DNA of 33,099 nucleotides from Desulfuromonadales bacterium (GCA_013377095.1 JACAAY010000054.1:1-33099); one strand, 5' to 3'; counted from the first letter of the stretch, positions 1-7,949 are shown. Made by a program: numbers and translations. Notes: generated by a model not told the origin, from the sequence alone.

Positions 1-407
1 GGGTTCTGCTGAACGGCTGGCAGAGTCGCTTATCCCTTTCCCGGCGCGTGCAGAAGCGCATCGCCTGGGAGGTTGAACCTTTGCGTACAACCTACGCCGG
101 CGCGGTCTGGGCCATGCAAAAGTATTATGGCAACAATCCGCAACTGGGGGAAAAAGCGGGAACTCTGCTAGGGGACATCTACGCAGCTTTCGGCTGGAAG
201 ACCCGCCTGGCGGCGCCGCTCATCGGCCGATATGTCCTCAATCGCCTGATGAAAGAGGAAGAGCGCCTGGCAGCGGGCCAGACCTATGAACCGCAAACCT
301 TCTGCGAGAAAAACGCGGCAGCACTGGCATTGGACAGGGCGCCTGCGATTGAAATCAAGTCAGACTCTCGTCAGCTAAGCCCACTACAAGAACCGGCGTG
401 GAGATGA
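1..407 (+). CDS. 3' end of an unidentified protein (partial)
   Basis: The reading frame is open from base 3 to the TGA at 405-407 and runs off the left edge, so this is the C-terminal ~134 residues of a longer protein. An internal GTG at 48 is not a convincing start: no ribosome binding site precedes it and the upstream codons read as protein (VLLNGWQSRLSLSRR). The tail is soluble, rich in Arg, Lys, Ala and Leu, with a GWKTRLAAPLIGRYVL segment and a low-complexity C-terminus. It resembles the C-terminal helical part of some B12-binding radical SAM proteins of Geobacter relatives, but no catalytic motif lies in this piece. That family guess is weak and the function should be treated as unknown. 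Confidence 0.6.
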   Translation, partial: VLLNGWQSRLSLSRRVQKRIAWEVEPLRTTYAGAVWAMQKYYGNNPQLGEKAGTLLGDIYAAFGWKTRLAAPLIGRYVLNRLMKEEERLAAGQTYEPQTFCEKNAAALALDRAPAIEIKSDSRQLSPLQEPAWR

Positions 408-553
408 GAGTGAATACATACGGCAGCAAATATGAATTTTGGTGGCCATGAACTGATAGGACGCAAAATTATTCTGTTGAATTTTTGTCAACTATCTGCT
501 TTTATATCTACTAAATTCATCAACTTCAAATCTTGATCAGGAAAACAAACTTT

Positions 554-1291
554 ATGAATTATATAAATAAAACTCTTGTAATCTTTTACCTGGTTGCGGT
601 TGCTGCTCTTGAGTTCGGTTGTGGTGAGGGAAACGAAGCGAAAGCGCCGGCAGTGTTGTTAACGGCATCAACAGTCGCCTCTCAGGCAGATGCCACTGCC
701 CATACCCATATGGTCACCATTCCGTTCACCGATGTTTCCGTGTCACCCGTCTCCGATACATTTCAGTATCGAAGTAGTATCAGCGACGGCCATACCCACG
801 TAATTGCACTTACCAAGCAGCAGGTCATTGACATTAACAACGGAATGCGCGTGGTTCTTACATCATCCGTTCCAAACTCCGGAACCAGCCACACCCATAC
901 CTGGGGCATTCAGGGGGGCGACCTGCTGTATGACAAGAATTGCTTCAACTGCCATTCCTACTCAAAGCGCGGTGGCAACCCGATGAATGTGGCATTCAAC
1001 CCCAGTCAGATATTTGCCGTAAAAAATCCGGCCGGCGCACCGCTTTCAACGTCTCCGGCAGCGACACCCGATCCCAATTATGTACTATCCTCCGGCGTAT
1101 CACTGGATGGGGTTGCCCTGTACGCAGCAAACTGCGCCTCCTGCCATAACCAGCTGGCTACATCAACAAAACTGAATAGATCTTTCTTGCAGATAAAAAC
1201 GGCCATCACCAGCAATAGTGGAGGCATGGCTTCCTTGGGAGCTCTCTCCGATGCCCAGATACAGGCTATTGCAGCAGCGTTGATAAAATAA
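554..1291 (+). CDS. Exported diheme c-type cytochrome with a His-rich N-terminal domain
   Basis: This 245-aa protein has a hydrophobic N-terminus (residues 8-20) followed by Cys23, so it is exported and may be a lipoprotein, although the lipobox (LEFGC) is not canonical. Residues 48-116 carry three His clusters (HTH, GHTH, HTHT), spaced as if to bind metal or heme. Two heme motifs follow: CFNCH (130-134) and CASCH (194-198). The second sits in a class I cytochrome c fold, with GGMASLG around Met225 as the likely sixth heme ligand. The role is probably periplasmic or outer-surface electron transfer, as in other metal-reducing Deltaproteobacteria. I chose the ATG at 554 over the TTG at 533 because an AGGA lies upstream of it and the signal peptide then begins properly. 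No operon partner is adjacent. Confidence 0.8.
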   Translation: MNYINKTLVIFYLVAVAALEFGCGEGNEAKAPAVLLTASTVASQADATAHTHMVTIPFTDVSVSPVSDTFQYRSSISDGHTHVIALTKQQVIDINNGMRVVLTSSVPNSGTSHTHTWGIQGGDLLYDKNCFNCHSYSKRGGNPMNVAFNPSQIFAVKNPAGAPLSTSPAATPDPNYVLSSGVSLDGVALYAANCASCHNQLATSTKLNRSFLQIKTAITSNSGGMASLGALSDAQIQAIAAALIK

Positions 1292-1338
1292 GCATCCCAT
1301 CTGTAAAAAAGACTTCGCGCTTTAATAAGGCCGGAAAC

Positions 1339-1536
1339 CTACCTGCGCTTGTCCAGCACCCGCATGACCAGCGGAACCGTGCTGATAGCCCCCACCAGAA
1401 AAAGGGTCCAACCGATGGCCCTGCGCTGCTTCAATTCGATCCGGTCCGCCAGCAACAGGGCAAGTCCGCTTCCAAGTGCAACACGTGTACCGGCAATAGC
1501 AGCAACTTCAGGCATGGTCAACCTGCTCTCCTTCAT
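1339..1536 (-). CDS. Small membrane protein, 65 aa, unknown function
   Basis: The protein has two hydrophobic stretches, a weak one around TRVALGSGLALLLAD and a clear one at AIGWTLFLVGAISTVPLVM, and a basic C-terminal tail (RVLDKRR), suggesting a small inner-membrane protein. An in-frame ATG at 1551 exists, but the start at 1536 is preferred: it is preceded at ideal distance by AAAGGAGAGCTT. The gene stands alone on the minus strand, convergent with the cytochrome gene, whose end lies 47 bp away. I do not recognise the family. Similar two-helix proteins are common near membrane-stress genes, but nothing here assigns a role. Confidence 0.6.
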   Translation of the reverse strand: MKESRLTMPEVAAIAGTRVALGSGLALLLADRIELKQRRAIGWTLFLVGAISTVPLVMRVLDKRR

Positions 1537-1627
1537 AAGCTCTCCTTTCATTAATCATGTGATACAGCATTCAAACCTGCTTCCCGGCGGATGACAGACA
1601 GAGCCACTCCTGCCAAACCGGTCAACT

Positions 1628-1658
1628 GCAATTGTATCGCACTACAGCTCTCTGTCCA
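1628..1658 (+). repeat. 31-bp direct repeat, copy A
   Basis: It begins GCAATTGTAT and ends TCTCTGTCCA. It matches 3894-3924 at 28 of 31 positions in the same orientation, with single-base differences at three internal positions. Both copies lie in non-coding DNA. Confidence 0.75.
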
Positions 1659-1809
1659 CGGATGCATGGCAATATCCATGCCCTGTCTCCCCAAAAAGTG
1701 CTGTACCGTCGTATCACTACTCCGACAAAAGTGTCGAAATTTATTACACTATATGTGTGTTGCCCAGATATTCCAAAAAAACAATCCGCCAAATCAGCAA
1801 CATACAGCA

Positions 1810-1825
1810 CGGCACGCTAAATGCT
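1810..1825 (+). promoter_or_regulatory. Candidate sigma-54 (RpoN) -24/-12 promoter
   Basis: The sequence CGGCACGCTAAATGCT has the invariant GG (1811-1812) and GC (1823-1824) separated by exactly 10 bases and matches the consensus TGGCACG-N4-TTGCW at all but two positions. It lies about 46 bp before the start codon at 1871, a sensible leader length. No obvious sigma-70 boxes compete with it. Confidence 0.5.
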
Positions 1826-1870
1826 TATAAATTAGACACATAGACCACACCAACTCCCCAGGGGGTCGCT

Positions 1871-3541
1871 ATGAAAGTCATCAGGTGCCTGCAGTTGACC
1901 GTTATTCTGGCTGTCATTTTAACCCTGGCCCAATCCGTTCAAGCGGCGTGCACGGCATCGGGGACGGTTAAGAGCGCATCAGGAGCCGGCATTTCGGGAG
2001 TGTGGATTGAATATTGCCTCGTCAACACCCAGGGAGGTTGCAGCACTGACCTTGTCAGATTTGCTTCAACTGATTCGTATGGCAACTTCAGCGGTTCGAT
2101 TCTGTGCGCTCCCCCCTTTTCGCACCTGGATTACCGCTTTTTCACATGGACACCCTGCTATCAAGTCTATCCATTCTCCATTACAAAAACCGTATCCGCC
2201 GGGGATTCCATAACTGGTCTGGACTTCTCCGCCGCCGCATATACATTCAAAATAGCGGGCAAAGTTGCGGATGGGAGCGGCGTTGGAATCAGCGGCATCT
2301 TCATGAACGGCTTCCCCTCCAACACGAGCACCGATTCAGCGGGGCTTTATTCCGCAACAGTGCCCTGCAACTGGGGGCACAAGGTGACTCCGTCTGATTC
2401 CTGTTATGTCTTTTCGCCGGAATCGATCATGTACAGCATTGTCCAGGAAAGCCATACCGACCAGAACTACACCGGAAATATCCTGACCTACACGATTTCC
2501 GGATACGTAAAAACAGCTGCTGGCGCAGGAATACCTGGTGTTACCATACGAAACCTTCCAGGAAATCCCGTCACAAATTCATCGGGGTTTTATTCCGCAA
2601 CCGTGCCTTGCGGAGGGCAATACAGTGTCTGGCCGGAAAAGACCGGCCTCACATTTACTCCTGCTTCAATTGCCTATCACCCCATCCGATCAAACCAGAC
2701 CAACCAGAACTTCACGGCAGACTGCACGTTCTCCGTTCACATCCCTGCCTACATCAGCGGCTTCGGTGGCAGCTGGAACACAACCCAGAGTGTGACGACC
2801 ACCCCGGCCGATTGCGCGTGGAGCCTCACGGGCGTACCTTCCTGGATTACCATAAACTCCGGAGCAGCCGGCACGGGAAACGGAACAATCAACTTTACCC
2901 TGGCGGCAAATCCGGGAACGGTGTTCGAACAGGCAACTCTCAGGATTGGCAACGCCCAGGCGGGAGCAACGTTTACAATTGTTCAGAATGGGCAGAACTG
3001 CACCTTCACACTCATGCCACCTACCGCGACCTATCCGAAAACCGGTGGCAGCGGTGCCTTTGCCATTGCCACGCCGGACACCTGCTTTTGGAGCGCTCCT
3101 TCTTCGCAACCTACGTGGCTGTCCCTGGGTTCCATCAGCGCATCGAACGCCCCTTTCGGACTGGGATACCGCATGGGAAGCGGTGGAGTCGGTTATGGCC
3201 TCGCTGCCAACAACGGTGAATATGAGCGTACCGGTTACATCGGATACCCGTACTCATTCTCTGCAAAACAGGCCGGAACGTTGACAGTGGCTCTGCCAGC
3301 CTGGATCGTCGGATCGGGAAGCTATTTCACCACCCTTCAGGAAGCCCATGACATGGCCGAGAGTGGAAACACCATCGAGGCGCAGGCGGTCGATTTCCCG
3401 GACGGCCTCACGGCAACCAAACACCTCACCATCATTGGCGGATTTGACAGCGGCTACACCAGCAATAACGGATACAGCACCCTCAAGGGCTTAACCATAC
3501 ATGACGGATCTCTGACAGTGGAGATGTTGCGAATCAGGTAA
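1871..3541 (+). CDS. Secreted multi-domain beta-sandwich repeat protein
   Basis: This 556-aa protein starts with a clear Sec signal peptide (1-25, cut after VQA). Three repeats of a carboxypeptidase-regulatory-like or SdrD-B-like fold follow, at about 28-122, 126-204 and 207-283; each opens with a G-x-V-x(6)-G-x-G-I-x-G-V motif, and the second and third share YSATVPC. Residues 284-375 and 376-470 look like two BACON-type domains (paired Cys, W-S-L-x-x-x-P-S-W-I). The last ~85 residues (FTTLQEAHDM to GSLTVEMLRIR) resemble the C-terminal module of large exported Geobacter surface proteins. It is likely periplasmic or extracellular, in binding or adhesion, with no enzymatic motif. The start is set by GGGGG six bases upstream and by the signal peptide. 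Regulation may be through sigma-54. Confidence 0.8.
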   Translation: MKVIRCLQLTVILAVILTLAQSVQAACTASGTVKSASGAGISGVWIEYCLVNTQGGCSTDLVRFASTDSYGNFSGSILCAPPFSHLDYRFFTWTPCYQVYPFSITKTVSAGDSITGLDFSAAAYTFKIAGKVADGSGVGISGIFMNGFPSNTSTDSAGLYSATVPCNWGHKVTPSDSCYVFSPESIMYSIVQESHTDQNYTGNILTYTISGYVKTAAGAGIPGVTIRNLPGNPVTNSSGFYSATVPCGGQYSVWPEKTGLTFTPASIAYHPIRSNQTNQNFTADCTFSVHIPAYISGFGGSWNTTQSVTTTPADCAWSLTGVPSWITINSGAAGTGNGTINFTLAANPGTVFEQATLRIGNAQAGATFTIVQNGQNCTFTLMPPTATYPKTGGSGAFAIATPDTCFWSAPSSQPTWLSLGSISASNAPFGLGYRMGSGGVGYGLAANNGEYERTGYIGYPYSFSAKQAGTLTVALPAWIVGSGSYFTTLQEAHDMAESGNTIEAQAVDFPDGLTATKHLTIIGGFDSGYTSNNGYSTLKGLTIHDGSLTVEMLRIR

Positions 3542-3566
3542 CAAAAAAAGACTGTAGTTTACTGTA

Positions 3567-3887
3567 CTGGCGGTTCTTGATCGTGCTGGCGAAATTCGAA
3601 AGCTGAAGAGCTGTTGCGTTTATCTGAAAGAGAGGCCCGAACACTTTTGTCCGCGCTGGAAAGCCCGCCTGAGCCGTCGCAGAAATCAACAGATTCAGTA
3701 AAAGCCCTCAGCCAACTTGTGAAATGTCAACTATCCGCTCTCTTGATGCAACGCTTGGCCGCAAATGATTTGATTGTGGTGTGCCCGCGTTGAATGAGTT
3801 AAGAAGTTCTATAATTGGTTCGGCTTTTTCCCGTTGAGGAATGAGCCACTGAAACTCTTTTTACCTCTTGGTACACTTGTTAATTGA
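3567..3887 (+). pseudogene. Decayed DUF1778 antitoxin / GNAT toxin (TacAT-like) pair
   Basis: No intact gene fits here, but two family signatures survive. First, 3570-3602 reads AVLDRAGEIRK in one frame and 3605-3793 continues in another as EELLRLSEREARTLLSALES followed by PPEP, the order seen at the C-terminus of DUF1778/TacA antitoxins. The frames join if one frameshift near 3602 is repaired. Second, 3801-3887 reads KKFYNWFGFFPL then LKLFLPL and a stop, which is the C-terminal FY-x-x-FGF / L-x-LFLP signature of TacT-type GNAT toxins. The body of the acetyltransferase is missing, so the pair seems to have lost an internal segment. Family recognition is from memory of the motifs; a protein profile search would settle it. 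Confidence 0.5.
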
Positions 3888-3893
3888 TTGACA

Positions 3894-3924
3894 GCAATTG
3901 TATAGCACAACAGTTCTCTGTCCA
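3894..3924 (+). repeat. 31-bp direct repeat, copy B
   Basis: Direct copy of 1628-1658 with three substitutions. It begins seven bases after the stop codon of the toxin remnant. Confidence 0.75.
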
Positions 3925-3963
3925 AAATATGTTACTGGTCACACCCTTTCCCGGGCACAAACG

Positions 3964-3992
3964 ACAAGACCCGCAAAGTTCGCGGGTCTTGT
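3964..3992 (-). terminator. Strong hairpin, likely terminator of the DUF4242 gene
   Basis: ACAAGACCCGC (3964-3974) pairs perfectly with GCGGGTCTTGT (3982-3992) around a 7-base loop. It lies 24 bp beyond the stop codon of the minus-strand gene at 4016. The T run on either side is short, so it may act as a weak or bidirectional terminator. Confidence 0.65.
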
Positions 3993-4015
3993 TTGAACGA
4001 GTATTTCCCGTAGGA

Positions 4016-4288
4016 CTATTCGGCTGTGGTAGGATCGATCATACACTTCACTTCAGCAACACTGTTTGCCGGGAAGCCGCCCTGCTTAGCGTGCTCCTGA
4101 ACCATCTCCTTGTTAGGAGCAATATAAACACAATAAATCTTGTCATCGGTAACATAACTTTGCACCCACTGGATCTGGGGACCCAAACCACTCAGAACAC
4201 TACATGATTTCTGGGAAATCGCCTTCAGATCCTCTGGACCAATGTTTCCCGCACCCGGAATTTCCCTCTCAATTACGTATTTCGGCAT
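4016..4288 (-). CDS. DUF4242 domain protein
   Basis: This 90-aa soluble protein begins MPKYVIEREIPGAG, the characteristic opening of the DUF4242 family (which includes a nickel-binding actinobacterial member), and keeps the family's W-x-x-S-Y-V-T-D-D-K-x-Y-C-V-Y core. The two Cys of the C-terminal half and the conserved H-A-K-x-x-G-F-P segment are present. Biochemical function is not established for most members. AGGGAG upstream supports the start at 4288. The gene is monocistronic, ended by the hairpin at 3964-3992, and divergent from mtgA. Confidence 0.8.
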   Translation of the reverse strand: MPKYVIEREIPGAGNIGPEDLKAISQKSCSVLSGLGPQIQWVQSYVTDDKIYCVYIAPNKEMVQEHAKQGGFPANSVAEVKCMIDPTTAE

Positions 4289-4590
4289 CGTTTCGTCTCC
4301 CTTTCACCATTGGATAGGAGAAGCATAAAATGCATTCTCTCGAGTGAATTCTAGCAGGCGCGTCAATAAAAGCAAACCTTATTTCATGCGTTTCACGACA
4401 GCAGACAACATATTTTTACTAAAAATATTAGTAAGTTAGCAAACATTAACCAGTAGGCACCAGAATGACTTATGTGGTACCCTCTATCGAAAACAAACCA
4501 CATTAAAAACGATCTACATCCGGCCTTATCAACACATTTATCACGTGCAAAATCAGGCTGATTCCAAAACCCTTCCCAAGCGAGGCGCAA
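4289..4590. other. Divergent intergenic region
   Basis: No gene is seen. It should hold the promoters of the DUF4242 gene (leftward) and mtgA (rightward). The clearest structure is the AT-rich inverted repeat TTACTAA-AAATA-TTAGTAA at 4416-4434, a possible operator. Confidence 0.5.
4416..4434. promoter_or_regulatory. Perfect 7-bp inverted repeat, possible operator
   Basis: TTACTAA and TTAGTAA are perfect inverted repeats with a 5-bp spacer between two divergently transcribed genes. No repressor is known or encoded next to it. Confidence 0.3.
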
Positions 4591-5418
4591 TTGAAGACAG
4601 TAAAATGCCTGACGGTAATCGTCTTCGCCGGAATTTTTCTCTATGCCGCGTGGATCGGAGTAAAGCTCTTCCGCCTCCCGCCGGTGTCTGGACTCGCCGA
4701 CCGGAAAATGAATCTGACCATCCAGGTCAAGGACTGGCAAGGCAAAATCCACCCCTTTGTCGTGGGACCGCAAAACAGATGGTGGACAACGTCTGAAAGC
4801 ATCCCTCTGGAGATGAAGTGGGCGGTCATCGTGGCGGAAGATGCCAACTTTTACCAACACGAAGGGATAGACGTAAAGGCGATCAAAAACGCCATCAGGT
4901 ATGATCTGGAGAAGAAACGCTTCGCCCGTGGCGCTTCGACCATAACCCAGCAGGTTGTCAAGAACCTCTACCTCTCCCGTGAAAAGACCATTACCCGCAA
5001 GATCGAGGAAGTCATCCTCGCCAAACGGATAGAGCAGGAACTGACCAAGGGGCGGATTCTCGAGCTCTACCTAAATATTGTCGAACTGGGACCGATGGTC
5101 TATGGGATCGGCCATGGCGCCCGATTCTATTTTGACAAGCCGGCCAGCGGCCTTACTCCCCGGGAATGCACCTTCCTGGCCGCCATGCTCCCCGGCCCGC
5201 AGAAGATTTACAACCCATACCGTCACCTGGACCGGGTGCTTAAGCGCTCCGACATGCTGTTGCGCCTGCTGCGGGAGCAGGGGGTGCTGACCGAGGGAGA
5301 ATACAGCCAAGCCCTGGCAGAGACACCGGACATCAGCGGCATGCAGAAGAAGGTGGACAGGAGCTTCACGGGGAAGGTGAAAAAGTTCTTCAAGAGTCTG
5401 TTCGGTTTTTTCCGGTGA
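4591..5418 (+). CDS. mtgA: Monofunctional peptidoglycan glycosyltransferase
   Basis: The protein (275 aa) polymerises lipid II into glycan strands at the outer face of the inner membrane. One transmembrane helix (residues 7-27) is followed by a GT51 domain: EDANFYQHEG with the catalytic Glu83 (80s), RGASTITQQ (113-121), the KIEEVILAKRIEQ segment and the ELYLNIVELG motif (~158-167). No transpeptidase domain follows, and the length is usual for MtgA. The start is TTG, preceded by GAGG at close range; no in-frame ATG fits the membrane anchor. The gene ends in a basic, Phe-rich tail (KVKKFFKSLFGFFR). It is convergent with the M20 peptidase gene, 43 bp apart. Confidence 0.92.
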   Translation: MKTVKCLTVIVFAGIFLYAAWIGVKLFRLPPVSGLADRKMNLTIQVKDWQGKIHPFVVGPQNRWWTTSESIPLEMKWAVIVAEDANFYQHEGIDVKAIKNAIRYDLEKKRFARGASTITQQVVKNLYLSREKTITRKIEEVILAKRIEQELTKGRILELYLNIVELGPMVYGIGHGARFYFDKPASGLTPRECTFLAAMLPGPQKIYNPYRHLDRVLKRSDMLLRLLREQGVLTEGEYSQALAETPDISGMQKKVDRSFTGKVKKFFKSLFGFFR

Positions 5419-5461
5419 AAGGTTCAAGACGTCGAGGGAGGAGAGAGTAGTGTATATCTCC

Positions 5462-6592
5462 TCACACAGCTCGCAGACAAAGAGCAGCATAGATGCGTGC
5501 AGCGGTCAGAACCTCGTCGAAGCTGACCTGCTCGTCGGGAGTATGGGCGGTTTCCAGGTTACCGGGACCGAGTATCAGCGGGTTGGTCCCGGCGGCATGG
5601 AAGAGATTGCCGTCCGAATGGGAGCGAAAAGGCTCCATACCGAGCGGCAAACCGAGCAGTGGCATAACCTCCCGCAATGCCTGGCCCAGACGGTTCTCTG
5701 CGCCCAGGTCGTAGCCGGAAGCGGAGAAATAGAAACTGACATCCAGATCCAGACCAGGAATGAACTGCTGCGCAGCGGAAACAATGCTGCGGATTGAATC
5801 CTGGATAACGTTCGGGTCCCTGCCGGGGGGCAGATGAAGATCAATCCAGGCTTCACAACGATCAGGGACAACAAAGCCCGCCTGCGATGAAATCATTTCA
5901 CGAATCGAATAGACGATATCCGACTTCTCACGGTCGAAAAGCCGATTCTTCCCCAGATGCAGTAGAACCCGCAACATCGATTCCACCGCGTTGTGACCCA
6001 GTTCGGGAAGTGAGGAGTGGCTCTGCCTGCCGCGGGTTGTGAAGCGAACCTCCAGATAGCCGTAATGGGCGAAACATGCCACAAGCCCGGTCGGTTCGCC
6101 GATAACGACCCAGGCAGGGTGAATTGATTCGAGAAAAGCAGCACTGCCATCCCCATTTTCCTCTTCACCCACCACCAGCAGCAGACCGACCGACGGCCGT
6201 TCTGACGGTTCCAGGGTCTCGCCCAAGGCCAGCCATGCCTCCAACATGGCGGCGCAGCCCCCTTTCATATCGGCACTCCCCAGCCCACGTATGACGTTGC
6301 CCTGTTCCAACGGCCCGAACTGGTCAAGGTCCCAGGCCGGAACCGTATCCACATGGCCGACCAGGTAGAGCTGCGGTTCTCCCTGCCCCATGGTCACCCG
6401 CAGGTTGTAGCGATCTTCCTCGACCGCCTGCCGCTCCACGCTGAAACCGGCTTTGCATAGCACTTCTTCCAGGTAAAGTTGAATGTCCTCTTCCTTGCCA
6501 GAGGGAGAGTAGATATCCAGCAGTTCCAGAAGCGTTTTTTTCAGCCGACCCGGCTTGATCGATTTCCAGACTTTCTCGCGAAGGGCGCTCAT
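5462..6592 (-). CDS. M20 family metallopeptidase (ArgE/DapE/CPG2-like)
   Basis: This 376-aa di-zinc hydrolase would deacylate or hydrolyse an N-acyl amino acid or small peptide in the cytoplasm. Visible ligands are His80 and Asp82 in GHVDTVP, Asp108 in GSADMKGG, the catalytic pair Glu143/Glu144 in GEEENGDGS, Glu166 in GEPTG, and His350 in AHTPDE. A dimerisation lid separates the two halves, as in DapE. The sequence does not discriminate between ArgE, DapE and a less specific amidohydrolase, so no symbol is given. Its ATG overlaps the TGA of the upstream acetyltransferase gene by ATGA, so the two are translationally coupled and may act on the same acylated substrate. Confidence 0.85.
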   Translation of the reverse strand: MSALREKVWKSIKPGRLKKTLLELLDIYSPSGKEEDIQLYLEEVLCKAGFSVERQAVEEDRYNLRVTMGQGEPQLYLVGHVDTVPAWDLDQFGPLEQGNVIRGLGSADMKGGCAAMLEAWLALGETLEPSERPSVGLLLVVGEEENGDGSAAFLESIHPAWVVIGEPTGLVACFAHYGYLEVRFTTRGRQSHSSLPELGHNAVESMLRVLLHLGKNRLFDREKSDIVYSIREMISSQAGFVVPDRCEAWIDLHLPPGRDPNVIQDSIRSIVSAAQQFIPGLDLDVSFYFSASGYDLGAENRLGQALREVMPLLGLPLGMEPFRSHSDGNLFHAAGTNPLILGPGNLETAHTPDEQVSFDEVLTAARIYAALCLRAV

Positions 6593-7098
6593 GACTTCTT
6601 CCCCCGCTTTTTTGTGCTTTTGCGGCTCAGATTGAGGGACATGTAGAGGTGCTCCCTGACATCGTCAAAACCCTGTTTTTGAAAAAACTGGATTGCCGGC
6701 TGATTGTCCGCAGCGGTATCGATGATCATCATCCTGACACCATGCTCCTTCATGCGGCGCTTGATTTCAGTAAAGAGCCTGCTCCCCACGCGCCCTTTCT
6801 GAATATCCCTGCGCACCCCCAGCCAGACCAGGTAGCCGTATTTCCAGGGCGAATTGTGTTTTTCCACCGTAGTTGCCAGGGCAAACCCGGCGATTTTCCC
6901 CCCTGCATCCGCCACCAGGCAGAGCTCGTTGTCCGAATTGAAGAGGGTGGTGATCTCGTATTCATCCCAGGTTCGGTAGAGACTCTGGGAATATTCCGCC
7001 GTAAAAACCTCTTCTCCGATATGAAATACCTCGGGAAAATCGTCGATGGTCATCTCCCGGATGCGGATCCTGTCTTCTTCTGGCTCATTCTCTTCCAT
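6589..7098 (-). CDS. GNAT family N-acetyltransferase
   Basis: A 169-aa protein with a complete RimI-like GNAT fold: beta-rich core LCLVADAGGKIAGFAL, the acetyl-CoA pyrophosphate-binding segment QKGRVGSRLF (Q/R-x-x-G-x-G/A pattern), and the C-terminal NQPAIQFFQKQGF motif. It would transfer an acetyl group to an amine, either a protein N-terminus or a small molecule; the substrate cannot be read. I moved the start from the ATG at 7116 to the ATG at 7098 because GAGGTAA precedes only the latter. The C-terminus is highly basic. It is the first gene of a two-gene operon with the M20 peptidase, joined by an ATGA overlap. The pairing suggests an acylation/deacylation cycle, which is inference. Confidence 0.85.
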   Translation of the reverse strand: MEENEPEEDRIRIREMTIDDFPEVFHIGEEVFTAEYSQSLYRTWDEYEITTLFNSDNELCLVADAGGKIAGFALATTVEKHNSPWKYGYLVWLGVRRDIQKGRVGSRLFTEIKRRMKEHGVRMMIIDTAADNQPAIQFFQKQGFDDVREHLYMSLNLSRKSTKKRGKKS

Positions 7099-7337
7099 AA
7101 TAACGTTACCTCGCATAGACTTCTAACAGCACAGTATAACTATAACAACATTTCATGGGTCATGCACGATCAGGGTGTTGTCGTTAGGCCGGAGTTGCAG
7201 GTGCGTGGTTTTGCGCTACAGAGGATACAAATCCAAACATGCCGCGTAAACGAATCAACCGGAATGGTTTTGCATCGTGATCACCAGTATTCTGAGCGTG
7301 AAATATCGAGTAAACTGAAAAATCATGGGGGTGTAGA

Positions 7338-7949
7338 ATGAAAGAAGACAAACTGCTTGAAGTGTTCTACGACTATACCTGCCCCTGGTGCTACCTGGGA
7401 ACGGCCAATACCGACAGGCTTAAGCGGGAACGGGATATATCGTTCCGCTGGACCCTCTTTCCGCTCCATCCCGAGGTACCGCTTGATGGAATGGAGCTGA
7501 CCGAATTATTTCGTCATCGCCCTCCGCAGCCGGAAGAGTCCAAGGGGCGTATCATGAATGCAGCGGCCAAACTGGGGCTTCCCATGATTCGCCGGAATCG
7601 GATCAGCAACAGCCGCCGGGCTCAGGAACTGGAGAAGTGGGCGGCAGCCCTGGGCAAGGGGGATGACTTCCGTTGCCGAACATTTCATGCCTATTTCGCC
7701 GAGGGGAAGGATATTGCCCAGCTCCCGGTTCTGGAGGAGATCGCTGAAGCTGTCGGCCTCCCCCGGGACGACGTCTGGGATGTGCTGGCCATGGAACTGT
7801 TCGCAGAGGCGGTACATGCTGACTGGCTCCGGGCACGGCAGATGGGCGTCAGCTCAATCCCCTTCTACCTCTTCAGCGAGGAATCACTGGTGGGCTACCG
7901 CCCCTACGAAGACATCCTGCGGCTGGTGGACACGGCATTTCGGCAATAA
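7338..7949 (+). CDS. DsbA-family (FrnE-like) thiol oxidoreductase
   Basis: The 203-aa protein has the thioredoxin-fold opening EVFYDYTCPWCYLG with the active-site pair Cys15-Pro-Trp-Cys18, a long helical insertion (residues ~55-150), and GVSSIPFYLF supplying the cis-proline loop. This matches the cytoplasmic FrnE/2-hydroxychromene-2-carboxylate isomerase branch of the DsbA family. There is no signal peptide, so it acts in the cytoplasm, probably in thiol-disulfide exchange or an isomerase-type reaction. GGGGGTG upstream of the ATG supports the start. The 240 bp before it hold no gene. It leads a rightward set with a cysteine-rich protein and a SlyD-like isomerase, a combination that fits protein-thiol or metal handling. 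Confidence 0.85.
   Translation: MKEDKLLEVFYDYTCPWCYLGTANTDRLKRERDISFRWTLFPLHPEVPLDGMELTELFRHRPPQPEESKGRIMNAAAKLGLPMIRRNRISNSRRAQELEKWAAALGKGDDFRCRTFHAYFAEGKDIAQLPVLEEIAEAVGLPRDDVWDVLAMELFAEAVHADWLRARQMGVSSIPFYLFSEESLVGYRPYEDILRLVDTAFRQ

Larger units (their letters stand above)
1537..1870. other. Intergenic region with a repeat and a promoter candidate
   Basis: No protein-coding gene is supported here; the short open frames lack ribosome binding sites. The region holds one copy of the 31-bp repeat (1628-1658), a small hairpin CGACA-aaag-TGTCG (1723-1736), and a candidate sigma-54 promoter for the gene starting at 1871. It also carries the start region of the minus-strand small membrane protein gene. 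Confidence 0.6.

Noticed and set aside
4393..4860. A 155-codon minus-strand frame
   Set aside because: It is the antisense shadow of mtgA and its upstream region, without a recognisable protein.
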